Shown one piece after another: positions 24,201-39,200 of a stretch of DNA of 64,000 nucleotides (positions within the stretch are counted from its first letter, which is position 1; every line of letters begins with the position of its first letter). The stretch covers positions 4,216,001 to 4,280,000 of the forward strand of contig NC_133942.1 of NCBI RefSeq assembly GCF_031877795.1. Direction: 5' to 3'. Made by a program: the position numbers and the translations under genes. The DNA comes from Strix aluco (Eukaryota > Chordata > Aves > Strigiformes > Strigidae). The notes below the pieces were generated by a model. It was not told the DNA's origin and did not search any database. It was given only the letters and a program-made list of their open reading frames with translations.

Positions 24201-27200
24201 CCTCAGTGCTGTTCCCCAGCCCATGACACCACCAGGGAGATACAGGGGACACGTGTCATGACATGTGATGTCTCAGCACCCCATTCCCCTTGGGGAGGCC
24301 GTCTCAGCAGGGCACAGGGCTGCTCTGTGTTACTGCAGGGGCTGCGCTCACACACACACAGCCCTGTCTGGGAGGTGGGACCTCAGAGGCTCCATCCTTT
24401 CCATCTGCAAGAGCACTGCCTGAGCAGAGGTCATGGTTCAGGGCAGCAGCTTCAACTGTGGGCAGCTGGCTTGCAGGTTGTGGTCTTGGCCCCAGGAGGG
24501 GAGTGCTGTTCAGGAGTCACAGAATCATCTCAGTTGGAGAAGACCCTGAAGCTCCTCCAGTCCAACCACAAACCTCACCCTGACCGTTCCCAACTCCACC
24601 AGATCCCTCAGCGCTGGGTCAACCTGACTCTTCAACCCCTCCAGGGATGGGGACTCCCCCCCTGCCCTGGGCAGCCCATTCCAACGCCCAACAGCCCCTT
24701 CTGCAAAGAAATCCTTCCTAAGAGCCAGTCTGACCCTGCCCTGGTGCAGCCTGAGGCCATTCCCTCTTGTCCTGGCGCTTGTTCCTTGGTTACACATCTC
24801 CAGCACCTCTCTGACCCTAGGAAAGCTGATGCCCTGAGCTGCGGCCATGGCGTCCCCCACAGACCCACTCAGATGAGGGGAAGCCTCTCCACTTGTGCTA
24901 CCAGCCACCTTGGAAGCCCAAAGTGACAGTGCCCTGAAGGGGAGCCGAACAGCACAGTGGGGTCAGGATGCTGCCCACAAGTGCTGGTCAGCTGAGCTGC
25001 CCACGGCCCTGTCCTGTTCCTGCTGCCCACCAGGAACGGCCAACAGTCAGTGGGGCTGAATTTGCCCTGGCAGGCAGCAGAAGTCAGGGTAAGACCCACA
25101 ACCGTCTCTGCTCTAGGGATGGAAGAGCAGCTAAAACAGCATCTAACAACCATTAACAACTTTAGCAATGCCTAAGGAGACATTAAAGACCTTGAGCTGC
25201 ACTGGAATGATCTAGGACCTCCCAGTTCCCAGGCACATTGGCTCTGCCAGCCCTCTCCAAGGCCTGTCTTGCCTCCCCACGGCCAGGAGGTGAGGAGCAT
25301 CACCCGTGGGAGAGGCTGGGGGGACATCTGCTCCCAGAGCAGGCAGAGGCAGAGCCTGGCACTTTGGGCAGTATTCCCCACTGAGGGACCAAGCAAAGAG
25401 CAGTGCTGCAGCCTCCTCAGAGCATGCTATGAGTGACTACTGATCCTGACAGGATCATCACTTACCGATGGGATACTTGTGCTTGTCCGTGTCGATGCCA
25501 GCATAGATCACCCCTCCAAACAGGTCACACATGACAGCTGCCAGGGCCTCTGCGTTCAGCATCCCATGCAAAGCCCCCACAAACACTGTCTTGCTGGGAT
25601 CAAGCCGCTGCGAGGGACTGCGCACAAAGTTGCTGTCTGCCAGCACCCATGGGATCACCTGCACCTGAAACCACACACAAGCGGGTTGGGTCAGCCAAGG
25701 GCCTGCAAAGCCACAGGCCGTGCTGCTCCAAAGTACTCTCGGCTCACAGCAGAAGCCATTCCAGACCCTCAGACTTTACCCACAACCTGAAAATGTTGCT
25801 TTGTTATTGCTGCTCAAGGGTCCACATCCAGGGCACTACAGCCCTGGAGCTGCAGCCTTGCTCCAGACACCCCCCGAGGCGCGTTCAGGGGAACAGAGAC
25901 AACTGCCACGCCACTCTGCTTCCAGCCAAACTGGAATCCAGAACACTGGTCCCTTGGAACTGGCAGCCAGGAAACAATCCATGCACGAGTGGATTTCACC
26001 TACTGCCTGCACCTGTGTTTACAGCCCCATCAGATGCCTCCCTGCACAGAGGGCTGTTATCGGAGGAGATCAACGAAACAACCCACCCACTGCCAATTTC
26101 GACAGGAGCTTCCATCTGCTAGACAGCTGATATAGGGCTCTGAAGAGGAGAAACTTCTGCCACAGCTAAATCACCACGCATGAAAGTGCTGCCAACAGCC
26201 AGACACCAGGAGCACTGTCTGGAGCGCAATTAGTTTGTGCCCGTCTAGATAAGAGCTGAATCTCAATTTTTTAACTCCACAGACTCACAGTTGTACCTCA
26301 TCTATAGCTAAGTTCCCCTTTATGGGAAGGCCAACCTGAACCTCTGGCAGCTGCAGAACCTCCACCTCCAGAGCACAGGTCAGCCAGCCAAGGCTGTTGT
26401 TGGGGAGCAGCTGCAGTTACCAAAACATCTGCCTGCAGTGAGCATGAAAGCCATTCATTCTGCAAGCAGATGAGGTCTAATAAAGCACCAGAGGGATCAA
26501 AGTCTGTCTCTGCAAGCAAAGGTGTGCTGGAAGAAGTATGAAGCGGGAAAATCCCTGTTCCTGTGCTCCTCTCCAGCTAACTAAAGCTGCTCAGCTTCAT
26601 GACACCAGGGTCAGGAACAGATTCAGGAGCTCCAGGTCAGTTTGACACAAGCTGTTGTGAAGGACACAAACACTGGTGTGACACTTCCCCCTACTTGCCT
26701 GCATCCAGCCCTACTGCAGGAACACATCAATCAAAGATGGCCACGAGCCAGTCTGCCTTCTGCTGCTGTTTTAGCCCTGCTTTCCTGGAGCACAGTAACG
26801 GTGTGCACCCCCTTGTCTCCAAGGATCTCATCAGCAGCCCCTGCTGTCATCTGCAGGGCTACTCTCATGGGTCTCCTCACCTCTTTGCAGCGCATCCTGC
26901 GGCTGGACATCTTGAAGTAGTACTCACTAAGCCCATCAGGGCTCAGCAGGTCCTGGGAGCATGCCTGGAGCAGAGCACGCACAGATTTCTCTGACTCAAA
27001 CACCAGGTAGACATATCCTTTAGAGGTGAAGGGAAAGAAGCAGTTGTTAGAACTGTAGTGGAGGAGAAACAGATCATCCTAATTTGCAGCCACCCTCAAA
27101 ATCATTCTCAGATGCCACCCAAAGTATCTGCTCTGCATCTCCCTTGCTGACCCCAACCCCTTGTAGGGGAGGGCAGTGATTTGCAGCACCTGCCCCAGCA

Positions 27201-30200
27201 GACTCTATACACAGGATCTGCCCATGACACACAGAGCCTGGCCAAGCTGGGAAAGAGCCCAAACTCAGCACAGCACGAGGGGGCAGGTTGCCCGTGTCCA
27301 CACTGTCCCCCGTGCACACCTAGATGTGACAAGTGGGCACCACCAGCTTGGTCTGCAGGGAAACAGACTCTGCTTCACATTTAAGATGTCTTGGCCCAGA
27401 AATACAAGTTCAGGGCTTATAAAATCACTTCCATCAGTGCCAGCAGCCTGCATCTTGCATTGCTGTGGTGACGGAACGAGGCCATTGGGCACCACTGAGC
27501 CTACAAACTAGCCACTCCTTACCCCGTAGCTCGTTACTGCTTACACAACACATCAGCCCAGCTACTTCAGACAGGATTATGCCCCAGGCACTGCTCAGCT
27601 CACCAGTCCCCGCAGCCTGTCAGCCTGCCGCAGACCCACATTTGGATTCACCGCATGCACTTTATGCCAAGGGTGCATGTACTTCGGGTGCTCGCGCTGG
27701 CAGCGGGGACTGGTGGCTATTGCCCAGAGCGAGACAGCCCCACGGGGGGCTCCAGAAGCACCAGAGAGCGTTTCCCCCCCATCCCACGCCTCTGCCCAGC
27801 CCTGCTAGGGATGGGTAGGGATGCCAGGTTCAAGGTGACAGTGCTCTGCAACCCTGGTGCTGACCCAAGTGAGAGCGGGACATTTACCCTAGGGTGCTCT
27901 GTACCATCCAGTCACCAGCATGCAGCCGTACCATCCCAGCATCCGTGCTGTAACATAGCATGGGAAAAAACGTAACCCTACCGTGTCGCTATTACCTTTA
28001 GGCATATTACCTTTGGGAGGGCAGCGTGGGTGTTTGCCATCCTTACCAGGCCACTCCACACTCAGTGAGCCAAAAACACGGAAGGTGTTGATCAGTCCAG
28101 CTACAGACAGAAGGAGAGAAGTCAGCATCTCCCAAAAAAGCTCCATCCTACGCCCCCGTGATGTCAAAACCCAAGGCCTCAGTGCGGGGCCAGGGACTGC
28201 TCACCTTCCGTAATGTCCCATGGGACTCCTCCCAGGAACACTTTGCAGGAGTAGACGGGGTTCTTGTAGTTTCGGGGAGGCAGCTGCCCGCTCCAGGTAC
28301 AGGTTGCTTCATTCACAGCTTAGACAAGAACAAGCAATGCTCAGTACAGGACCGTTTACTTCCCACTCCCACAGGTCTCCAAGCAAATCCCCATATTCCA
28401 CAACCGTAGGTTCACCAGAGCTGCAGCAGCAACAGGCAGCTGCCCAGACAGTCTGCCTGTTTTTGTCAGCAGGTAGACCCAGAGTCTGGCTTGCCCATGG
28501 AGAAAGGTCTGATGTGCTGCAAACTCGTGTCCAGACACATTACCTGCATTACCTATGTACCCCCCAAGAAGCACAGGACCATCACCACACACTGAAGCCT
28601 GCCGAGACCCACCATCCAGCTTACCTGCTGCTTGCCTGTGAAGCCTGGCTTCTCTTTCAATACTGAAAGGGTCTTCTGGAGAGTCCAGAAGATCCCAGGA
28701 AGGCCACGCGGATGCTCCAGGCCATCTTTTTGATGCACTAGCTGGGGAGGAAGTTACTGCAGCCAGGGCAGCTTGATCTTGATCCAGTCGGGACCCCACT
28801 CCCATCTTTAGGGGGTCTCTTGACACCCCGCTAAGGGGCAGGAAGGGCAGAGGGGGGGAGATGCGAAGGCTTGACTGCAAGAGAAAATCCACATTAAAAT
28901 CCAGCTTCTGAGTAAGAGCACATAATACTGGAGGTCACGTACCTCATTGCTGCAGAAGCAGCTCTGTGATCTCCTGTTCTCTTGAGACCCTCTGAGGTCT
29001 GGCAGAGGCAGGAAAGCAGCCACCTCACCTGTCCCAGCAGCCTAATGGGATCACAGTTTCCCTGGGAAAGGCCTGCCCCTGCAGCCATTTTCCACTGAAC
29101 CCATGCCAAATTATCAGCAGCAGGGATTGCTAAGCAGGAGGTACCTTGCAGACCACAAAGCCGACAGCTCCCCTGGCCTGCACAGCCTCAAGGACAGCCA
29201 CCACCCCCAGGGAGCACCAACCACCCCAGGAGGAGCCTCATGTTTTGCTCCAGGCAGCACCCATGAGCTCTGCAGGCAGCCAGCTGGCTCTCGCCCTCTG
29301 CAGACCAGCTCCCAGGCCTGCCTGACCAGGGTGGGGACTCAGCTGGCTGCAGACCCAACCGCTCACAGGTTTAACATGCCTCTCCCAGGGTGGAAGGAGT
29401 AAAAGCACGGATTAATAAAACAGCAGGGATGTGAGACACTGTGCAGCTCAGTGCCAGCCGCTCTGCAGATCTAGCTGTGCGCTGCTGCGGCACTGCCGCC
29501 CACGCCGAGGCCATGCTGGGGAAGGCCTGACCTTCACAAACAAGGCCAGCACAAAGCTCTGCCACCCCGCACCGCCTGCCATCAGAGCCCAGGGTGCTGC
29601 AGCTGCTTACGGCACCCCTGCTCGAGCTCCCGATTCTCCAGGGTGGATCATAGGAGAATCAACTCTAGCAAGCCAGCTGTGTCCTTCACGCCCACCCCAA
29701 CGTGGGGGTCAAGGCCACAGCCACACCACAGCAGAGCCAGGAGCAGGCCAGCCCTGGCTTTAGGCTCTGGTCCCAAGGTTGAGCCATGCAGCAGCACCCA
29801 CAGAGCTGGCTGGAGCCAGGCTGCCCTGCTGGCACCCAGAGCTGCTGCTCACACTGCAACGCAGACCCAGTAGCACAGACTGGGTCAGCAAGACAGACAC
29901 TCGCCTCGCTCACTGGCTTCCAAATTTAGCTATGCTTTAGGGAACGGGAGCAGGCTAGACCCAGTTTGCTCTAGAAGAAACGGCCCTGAGATGGGGAAGT
30001 GCAGTCAGCAAACAGGGAGGGCAACGAAAGGCAGGGAGAGGAGCTCCAAAGAAACCCAGGCTGAGGCCTGGAGGCAACTGTGCTGATCAACCATGTCCCT
30101 GCTGGGATCAGGGCACAGACACGCTCCTGCCACACACCAGCTCGAGCACTCAGATCCCTCTGGGAGTTACTCTAACCCATTAAGGCTGCAAGGATAAAGC

Positions 30201-33200
30201 CAAGAGGCCAAAACATTATTTAGAAGAACAAACATATAAGGATACTGCTAGTTTGTGCTGAAGGACAACTGCATGAGCAGCCCTTCTTCCAAACCTTGGG
30301 CTGCAGGAGAACCTCTGTCAGTATGGGCATGACAGCTCTCTCCACCACTCCCCTTCCTGAGAGGCAGGGGCTGTGCCTTGCAGCATCCCCCCAGCTCTCC
30401 CATGCTCCCCAGAAACACAGCAAGACACCAGGAACCACAGAGTGGGTGCAAGACCCAAACTTACAATCAAGTCTGAGAGGTGGTCAGAGCCAGAGCTGAA
30501 CCCACTGGTGTCCGAGTCCGAGGGGCTGCTGGAGCGGGAGTCCAGGAGGGAGCGGGAGTCCAGGCGGGAGTTCCTCAGGGTTGGTGTGGAAAACTTTTCT
30601 GACAGGTCTGAACCAATGGGGTCTAGAGGTAGGAAACCCAGCGGGGGCTTCCCCAGGACATTCCCAAGAGGGTTACTCAGCATGCTGAGAACTGCAATAG
30701 AGAAAGAGCCTGTCAGTACTGCAGCATGACACACCTCCTTCCCTCCCAGCTCTCATGGCAGAGACCCAGGAAGGTACTGGGCTCCTGTCAGCCCACAAAC
30801 AGCTTGTCCAGGAGGTGGCACATCTGGCAGGTACCAACCCTCTGCACAGCTCCAGAAAGGCTGCACACTCTTTGCCATCAGTTGCAGCGCAGTGCCACGC
30901 AGCTGGAACCAACGGCGCCAGCCTCATGTTGCCAACAAACACCAGGGTGGGTTCCTCTCCCGAGGCTGAGATCAGCCAGGAGAACCCACTTCACCTGGGA
31001 GCAGAACTGGAGACCCCACATGCTGGTTACAGACAGGCCCCCCACCCAGCTCATGCTGTTACACTGGCATTTCTTGCTACTTGTGCTGGAGCAAGCTGGG
31101 ACCCAGGGGTCAGCTACCCACGCGGTTTTAGCGACAGTGGGTACAGACTGGGCCCACAGCCAGTGTTTGCTGCACACACCAATGGCCAGGCTGAGAGGAG
31201 CAAGGCCTGACCCATTAGCAGGCAATTGCAGGCTCAGAGGTGGGACACCACACACGTCAGCCCCAACAGGAGCTGGCTACAGGCAGCCAGCAACGTGCCA
31301 GTCTGGCCTGCTGACAAAGGAGGTGCTTCACAGGCAGCAGCGAGCACTGTCCCCAGTACACGTTCACAACAAGCCTGTCTGGTCAGGCCTTTGCCCGAGA
31401 GCCGACAGACAAGTACGCGCCAGACTGCTTCCCTCGCACAGCAGCAGGTTTTCCTCCCACTGAGGAGAATCAAGGCAAGCAAATTCCTCCCTAAAAACAG
31501 AGCCAGCCCCCTCACCCCACCCCCAGCAGAACACCAGGCTGAGGGGTCATAAGTCCCATCCTGCACCGTGGGTCAGTGGTGTGGGGCCAGCTGCCACCCA
31601 GAATGAGAGGAAACACAGGGCAGGCTTGGCCACACAGGATCCCACGGGGGCACAACACCAACCAGTTCTATTCAAAAGGAGCAAGTCTCAGCAAGCTGAA
31701 TGTGTCCCCAAACCAAATGAAAAGAGCAAAGCATTCAGAAATGGTTTTAATTATTCAGAGGCTGCAAAACAAGGCAGCTTGCCCTGAAGCTTTCAGTTTT
31801 TAGCAAAGCAAGTCTGGGGTCCACTTGATATCCTCCAGCCCTACCTGATCACAACCAGCTAGGACCACAAGGTTTTTAACCCAGATTTTCAGTAGCTCTT
31901 GTGCAGAAGAGGATTAATAATCCAAAACACTGTCCAAACTAGGTGAGTAAAAAAATGCCATCAAGCTCAAGCACACTATAGTCAGACACCGGTACCAACT
32001 CTGTGTAAGTGTCAGAGAAAGCTGCTGAGCATGCCTGAAGCAAGATGCTGGGATATACCTGTCCCAAGCAGCGTTATCTAGTGGCACACCTGCAGGGAGC
32101 TGGCATCTCTAGCCTCACACCACCAACAGGAACCCCAGTCAGGTACAGTTGTGTCCTTTACTTGAAGCATCTTCCTCAACCCGAGGCAGAGCTGGTCTGC
32201 AGGAGCCCTCAGCGACAGTCACAGCACCTTCCCACATATGTAGAGCTTCATCCCTGGGAGTTTCCCCAGCAGAGGTGCAGACCCATTTTGACTGCAACAT
32301 GGACTACAAACTCACCTCTGACCACACTTGGAAAGGGACCTCCTGCCCTTTGAATATCTGCTTGGCTCTCCGACAGCAGCACCTGGGCTTACACCCAACC
32401 CCGCAGCCACAGAAAAACCTCCCTGGCCCGGCAGTACTTACCCTGGGCAGAGCTCGAGCGGCACCAGCCCCGCTAGCGGCAGTGGGTAGCCGAGGGAAAG
32501 CTGCCGCAGACGGCTCGAGCCGGGGAGGAGACTGCTCCCTCCTAGTCACAGCACAGAGCAGGGCAGAGCATCTCCCAGCCCAGGCAAGCTGCACTACGCT
32601 GGTTTGCCGACTTCTCTGAAGCCACGTGATGTGTTTAAAAATACAGCCAGTGTATTGTTCAAGGGAGACAGCTGAATTTGTTAAACAGGCTCAAAAATCT
32701 GATTAGTCACTAAACAGTACAAGAGTCAAAGCAAAGCAGCTGATCCCATGGCCCAAGCCTCGCTGCCGACAAACGCTCCAGCGCTGACGCCCTCCTCTGC
32801 CATCGAGCACGGTGGGTTTGTAACGCCGGGCAGCGAGCAGCCCTGTGCTGACCCCATGTGCACAGTGTTTAGAGACCTGGAGCAGCAAATGCCACAGATT
32901 CCTGCCAGGCAATGCTGTCCTGCATCCCATCTCCTGGTTATTGGAAATACTGGACCAGAACTCCGTTTGGGATGCATCAGCAAGGGTTCAGGGGCTCATC
33001 AGGAGTTCCCAAAGGCATTACAGGGTCCAACTGCTCTGCCCCATGTATTTTATCCTCATCTCTACCACCACTCTGGCTTGCTACTGCTTACACATTTGCT
33101 CCCAAGATTGCTTAGCTCTCCCCACAGCTAGAAAACCAGTAAGGCCAGTATGAGTGCATTCAAGTAGTAGGATTACTGGCCTCTAAAGGGACCTACTGTC

Positions 33201-36200
33201 TGGGCATCCAAGTTTCAGCACCTACCACCAAGAAAAATCCTGCTGGCTACAACTGACCCACTCCTAACCTCACGTCCTGGAAGCGCTGACATCCTGCTGT
33301 TAACGCAGACGGATTTCATCCACTCCAGAAGCTTTGACAGGTCTGCACAGGCAGCACTGTTACACGCTCTGCAGGCTACACTGAGCTTGTGGGAGACCCC
33401 ACATCACCCCAGTGGGTCTGATTCAGCTTCACTTGGTACCTACAGCCACTCACAGGGACACTGGGAGGAAGAGCCATGAGCCACGCTCAGCGTTTCCTCC
33501 TTTATGCTTAGCGATCAGGTTGTGTCCCCCAAAGCCAGCCTCTGCAGGTCGCCTAGGAAACATCAGCATAAGAGACCACATCTTACTTCTCACCCCCCCA
33601 ACCTGAAGCCATCCTGCTCCAACTCCCTGCCTGCAGGGTTACCCATCGAACCCCCTCCTGGGGGATGGGGCACAAAAGCCTGACACAGGTTGCCCACCTT
33701 AAAAAGCCCTCAAGTCATTGGGGCCACTCAGTAAAACGACAGTCTTCCAGGGAAGTTAACCTTGTCTCCCCTCCCAAGCAGACAGCTTGCAGAAGAGAAA
33801 AAAAACATTTCCAGCGCACATGCAAGATGCATCAGCAATTTCTGGTGTCAAGAGCATCCCTGAAGAGGCTGAAGTGAAGCGGCAAACACCAGGTAACTAC
33901 TCAGACTAAGAAAAAACCCTAAGTGCAAACGACTAAGTATTGTCTACATCTATGGGGGAAATTTTAACTGAAGGGTCAACGCGTTTCCCATTCATCTGCT
34001 CATACACAGCAGCTCTGCTGTCCAGAGCACAGCAGTTTGCAGAGAGCTTCTGGAACTTTTCATGCCTCCGCTTGGAGCTGCAAGAGAGGCACATGCCAAC
34101 ACTCCTTTGCAGGGGACAGCAAAAAAGGTAGCTTTTAATAGAAACTCAGCTCTGACTTTTGACTCACTGCTGCAGCTTTAATGACTGGATTCAGAGCCAG
34201 TGTGCTCCATCCCTAAGCACGTCAGCCAAACGCTGACAGATTTAAGAGCTCTGTGGAGCAGTCTCGATACCAGCGTGGCACTCTTCCAGATCACGGGCAC
34301 TCAGGTCACTCTAGAGAATGAGCATTTTACGAACCACTCCTCCTTAGTTGAGCTTCCCCTAGTAAATGCTATCAGGACAACTGTGTTGTAATACATCCTC
34401 TTAATTCCTGCATCATCCTGGGGCCCCTAAAGATACCGTGGGGAGCACACGCAAGCATCTTGGACCTATCACACCCAAGCCAGACACTTCACAACAGAAG
34501 TATGCAGAGCTATGCTGAGCCCACTGTGGTGGTTTCACAGGGTGGCTAGTTTCAACTCTTCAGGCCAAGTCCATCCTGCAGACCACAAATTATCTTTTAA
34601 ATCTGGTTACCAACCACTGAGCTACCACATTTAACATGAACTTACCTAATCTCAAGCAGATCACTCTATCAGCACAAGCTGCGATTCACAGCACACGCCT
34701 TGGGAAAGGCACCCCAACAAGATGCCCAACACCCAACCCAACCGGCCTCAGAATAGTTTTTACTCTTCTGTGTGCTGGTTAGGCTTGCAATTTAGGATTT
34801 TCAGCACCTGCCCAGGACCTTGAAGCATGCAGCTTTCTTCCCTGCATACTATAATTTCCAGCCATTTAAGAATTAGACCTTCCTGGTAGCTTTGACCAAG
34901 CCCATTTTGTAAGAGATGGATGTAAAGATGAGCCCTAAGGAGCCAGGCTTACCAATGCTGGCCGCTCAGGGAAGGGCTCTGGGTAAATAAACCACCTCAC
35001 CACTATGCTGTTAACAAATGACACTTTAATGCCTTGAGTAAGACCTTAAGATAAGAAAAGTGCTACACAGAACATCCACTGAATTTATTCCTGACAGCCA
35101 GAGTCAACAAAAAGCTCTGCCACCATGCAGCTCTGCTCTGAACAAGTACTTCTGCTTTAACTTGGGTCTGTGGGAGACCACCCAGCAGAACAGGCCAAGA
35201 GCACATCAGCAGACCAGTGCTTGTGCTCTTCACTCCTTGGTGTGTCAGTTTTAGTCAAGTCACCTGGAAACCAAGTCTCACCCAGTGCAAACCTCTCACC
35301 TTACAGCTGTCCAGGTCCTTCTGCTCAAGATCTTTCCCCACACTAAGAACATCAGTGGAAGCTTCCCCATAGAGGAAAACAGCATTTGCCATAGGGTGAC
35401 AGGCACCACTGGCTCTTCACAAGCCTGACAGCACAGGTAACTGTCTGCGTGGACACAATAAACTCGCGTTGAGCAGAACCAGCACACCAGGCCCCAGACT
35501 CTGACATTACTGGCGATGTCTGACACCTGCATGCTTAACATGCAGACAGTTCGACACCACATTTGGCAGTGGCACTCAGTGCTAGATGAGCACATGCATG
35601 CACTTTTTGAAGTCATGTTCCAGCCTTTAAAAAAAGCCTATTTAGAAGGGACCAGGACTTGTCTGAGCAGGTCTACAGTGCTGAGGCCTTCTGAGGGTCA
35701 TGTTTGCTGGCTAGCACCACCAGCAAGTTTAGACAGAGGGACATTTCAAACTCCAGAGAGGAGATAACAGAAGTTTGTCTGCTGAGAGATTACTCAGCAC
35801 AGGAGGGATAGCAGACTGTGAAGACCTCCCTTTCATCCACCAACTACTACTTACACTGGAAGTCCACCCTTCTGCCCTGATCTCCTTGCCCTTACCAAGA
35901 GAAGCAGGACAGAAGAGATGGGTTTCAGTGCCACGGTGCTTCTGCTTCCACTTGGAGACACCTGCCGTGCCGAGAGGCCGCAGAGCTATATGAACATTTG
36001 GGGCAGGGTGGCGGAGGAGGGAAGCAGCGTGACCGAGGCCCTGGAGACTGAACACAGTGCAGTTTCTTTTGTCATTCATCAAATGAGCTTGTAAAGAAAA
36101 AAAGGCTGATGTCCTAAACAATAGCCTGCTGCAGTTCCAGAAAAACAGCTCGTCTGCAGTTTTTACCGCCCAGCCAGACTCTACCCTGGTGGGGTGGGAG

Positions 36201-39200
36201 CAGGCTGAATGTTTTAGTCAGCCAAAAAGCAGCACCTCCTACAGACACTAAGCAACTTCATGGCAAGAGAAACATTTGCATGTCTGAAAGGCAAATGGGC
36301 ACCTTAACCACCTCCTACAGCTACAGTTAACATCTCTGTAGTTACAGCAGTGACACAGTCAGACAAGCTGCCAGAGTGAGTTTTCCCCCTCCATCACACA
36401 CGAGCACCGAGCTGTTTAAAGCATGACCCGCTCACCGCAGGGGAAGGGGTGATCAATACTCCAGACTAATCTTAAGTGAAGTTTTAGTACTTCACGCCTG
36501 CAGCCAGGGGACCTCACACTGCCGATGAGGAGCCAGCACGCCTGCAGCCGCAGCACGGGGAGGGCAGGGGACACCAACTGAACCAAGCCCAGCAGAAGCT
36601 GCGATGACAGACGTAAGGCTGCAGCACATGGTACAGGAACAGGCTTCGCATGGCACAGGGAAAGCAGACATTGGATTCCCCCTTCTATTCACTCCTTAAC
36701 AGGGAGCTACAGGGAACAGGCAGGCTCTTATAGGTGCCTAAACAAACAGGGAAAAGCTGCAGCAAGAGAAGTGGCACAAATAATTTCTCTTAAGTAGAGC
36801 AGCCATGGGACAGGGCCCAGAGAGGTGGAAGGCACTCAGAGCTCATCTGAGAAGCAGGTTGGATACCTCCAGAGGTCCTGCCCAGCTGAAGTCTTGCCGA
36901 TTTGATTAAGATTCCCATTACTCCAATGGAGAAAAGTCACTGCTGTTATGAGAAAAGCCACCTGAAGTCAGATGCATGCACCCTCTCCAGAGCTGTACAT
37001 CACAACAGAAGTCTCGATCATCTTGAGCCAACTGCCAACTGTCAAGAAAAGCAGCTCCCAGAACTGCAGATGTGATCAAACCAGCAGTAACCATAATCTA
37101 AATAGGAACTATGGCACAGCCCTTTTTGTTTCTGAACTACAAAAGAGGAACCTCTGCCCTGACAGATTCTCCATTTGGGGCGAAGAAGAACTGAGGATAT
37201 TCGGGCAGCTATTTCTGGTTTGCTAAGAAGGGGGCAGGGAAATAAAAAAGGCAGCATGATCCCACAGCTGAACCACAGAATTAGAGTCAGGACACCTGAG
37301 GTCTATTCTTGGTTCTGGCACTAACATGGTAAGTCACTTCCCCAGCATGCCCTGAAAAATGGAAGCAGCAGTAGAACTAGGAACACGGAGAAGCTTATTG
37401 CAATTAACATTTGAGAGCACAGGTCCTCCTCCTGTGCTGAGAGTGGGACCTGGCTGACAACAAGCCTCACTGTTTCTTGAGGCAGGGAATTTACTGCTGC
37501 ATTTCTAGGAAGGGAAAAGATGCCCAAGGTAAATTTCAAATCAGTAAAGACAGCTAAAACACAATTCAGGATTAGAAGTGCACAGATAATTGCATTCACT
37601 AAACAGACTGCCACAACTGTGTTTGTCTTTAAAAAAAGATCAGAACATTGAAATACAGCAGGTTTTAACATGTATCAGTCCCAGAGAGATTTAAAAGCCA
37701 ACATATCCAGGTCAAATTCCGCACAACAAGCTTTAGCTTTGCAAGCCTCAAGAACAAACACTTCTATATTTAAGTACCAAACTCCTCTCAATTATCTGCT
37801 GCAACATCCAGGGTGCAAACTCTGCAGCATGTGTTACTTTACATGCTAACAAGGATGAGTGACTCATTTTCACTGCTCAGCTGCATCACAGTTTGTGGGG
37901 TGTCAAGTCTATCAGGATACCACCTTTAGGGGAAGGTATGGGACAGGCTTTAGTCCCAAATGCAATCTTATTTGCAAAATGGCACACAAGCCTCACTAAG
38001 GCATTCAGCTGGCATAAAGCCTCTTACTTCATCACTAGGTTGGCACAACCAGCACCACCAGTGATGCTTGCAGGTTCCCTGTTACCTTCCAGAGGCCTGC
38101 ACGCCTCAGGTACAGAATCAGAGCTTCAGGGGTTTGCTTTACCTTCCCTCTGCACTCTTGGAGAGAAAACAAGCCAGAGGGGCAAGGAGGGAAGCCAGGC
38201 ATTTATCTGTGCCATCTCAAACTGATGGGGGCTGCTGCTGTGTCTGAGTGGCCTGTGAGCTGGCAGTAGCACAGACATCACCTGTGATTCAGCTGTTTTG
38301 TCAGTGCCTAAGGGACCACGCACAAGGCGAGTGAGCCAGGAGACATGGGATACAAGGTGCCGAGATGAACGATGCAGCACAGGCTGGAGACACCCTGCCC
38401 AGGGCCCCTGCCCTCAGCCCCAGCCTCTGGATGTTAATTCAACCCCACAGCGGTGGCACACAGCATCTGTGCAGTGACAGCTAGAGGACCACAGCACCTT
38501 TTGGAAGCAGATCATTTCAGAGCCAGCTCAGTGGAGGTGCCCATTTAAACAGGCCTTGATCTGGGAACACTGAGGCAGCCCATGAATTAGTTTCTACAGC
38601 CCCCTTGGGCTATGCTACTTTTGCCACCCTCCAGCTGCTTTCCTATCCTGCTCTGAGGAGGAGGTTGGACTAGATGACCTCAAGAGGTCCCTTCCAACCT
38701 GAATTACCCTACCACCCTAAAAAGACAACCTGTCAAGAGCACTGCAGAGGGCTTAAGAGGTCCTCTTACAGCAGTCCCACATGCAGTCACCACACGAGAA
38801 GTCAGCTAGAAGGATTTCAGCTGTACAGACAGACCAAAGACTTTTTGCTGGCTTGCTGGCCTTACCCCTAGAGTCACCACAATGGCAGGTCATCCCACAA
38901 CACCACACTACACAGCCTGGTTACCAGGGCAGCACACTCTGCTCAGGCACAACACAGCACCAGGGACAAACTCAAGTCTAAGGCAGGAGCAGATGCTGAA
39001 CTCAGAGCCTGTCCCACCAGAGCTGGGGAAGAGCAGGCATCACTCCTACCTTTTGCTACAGGCAGCCCCAGCACACTGGGAGAGCAGCTCCCAAAGCCAT
39101 GCAGAAGTCCAGGCAGTTCCCCTACCCAGCTTCAGGTGGAAGCACTCAGACCTGCACATGCTGTAGGGTTTGTAATGAAGGCACTGAGCCAAAGACACAT

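Noticed and set aside
24258-24926. 222-codon plus-strand frame
   Set aside because: Much of it is the antisense of a CR1 3' UTR fragment.
30726-31463. 245-codon plus-strand frame antisense in CPEB1 intron 3
   Set aside because: Composition is like the surrounding intron; it has no domain, promoter or splice context that I can support.
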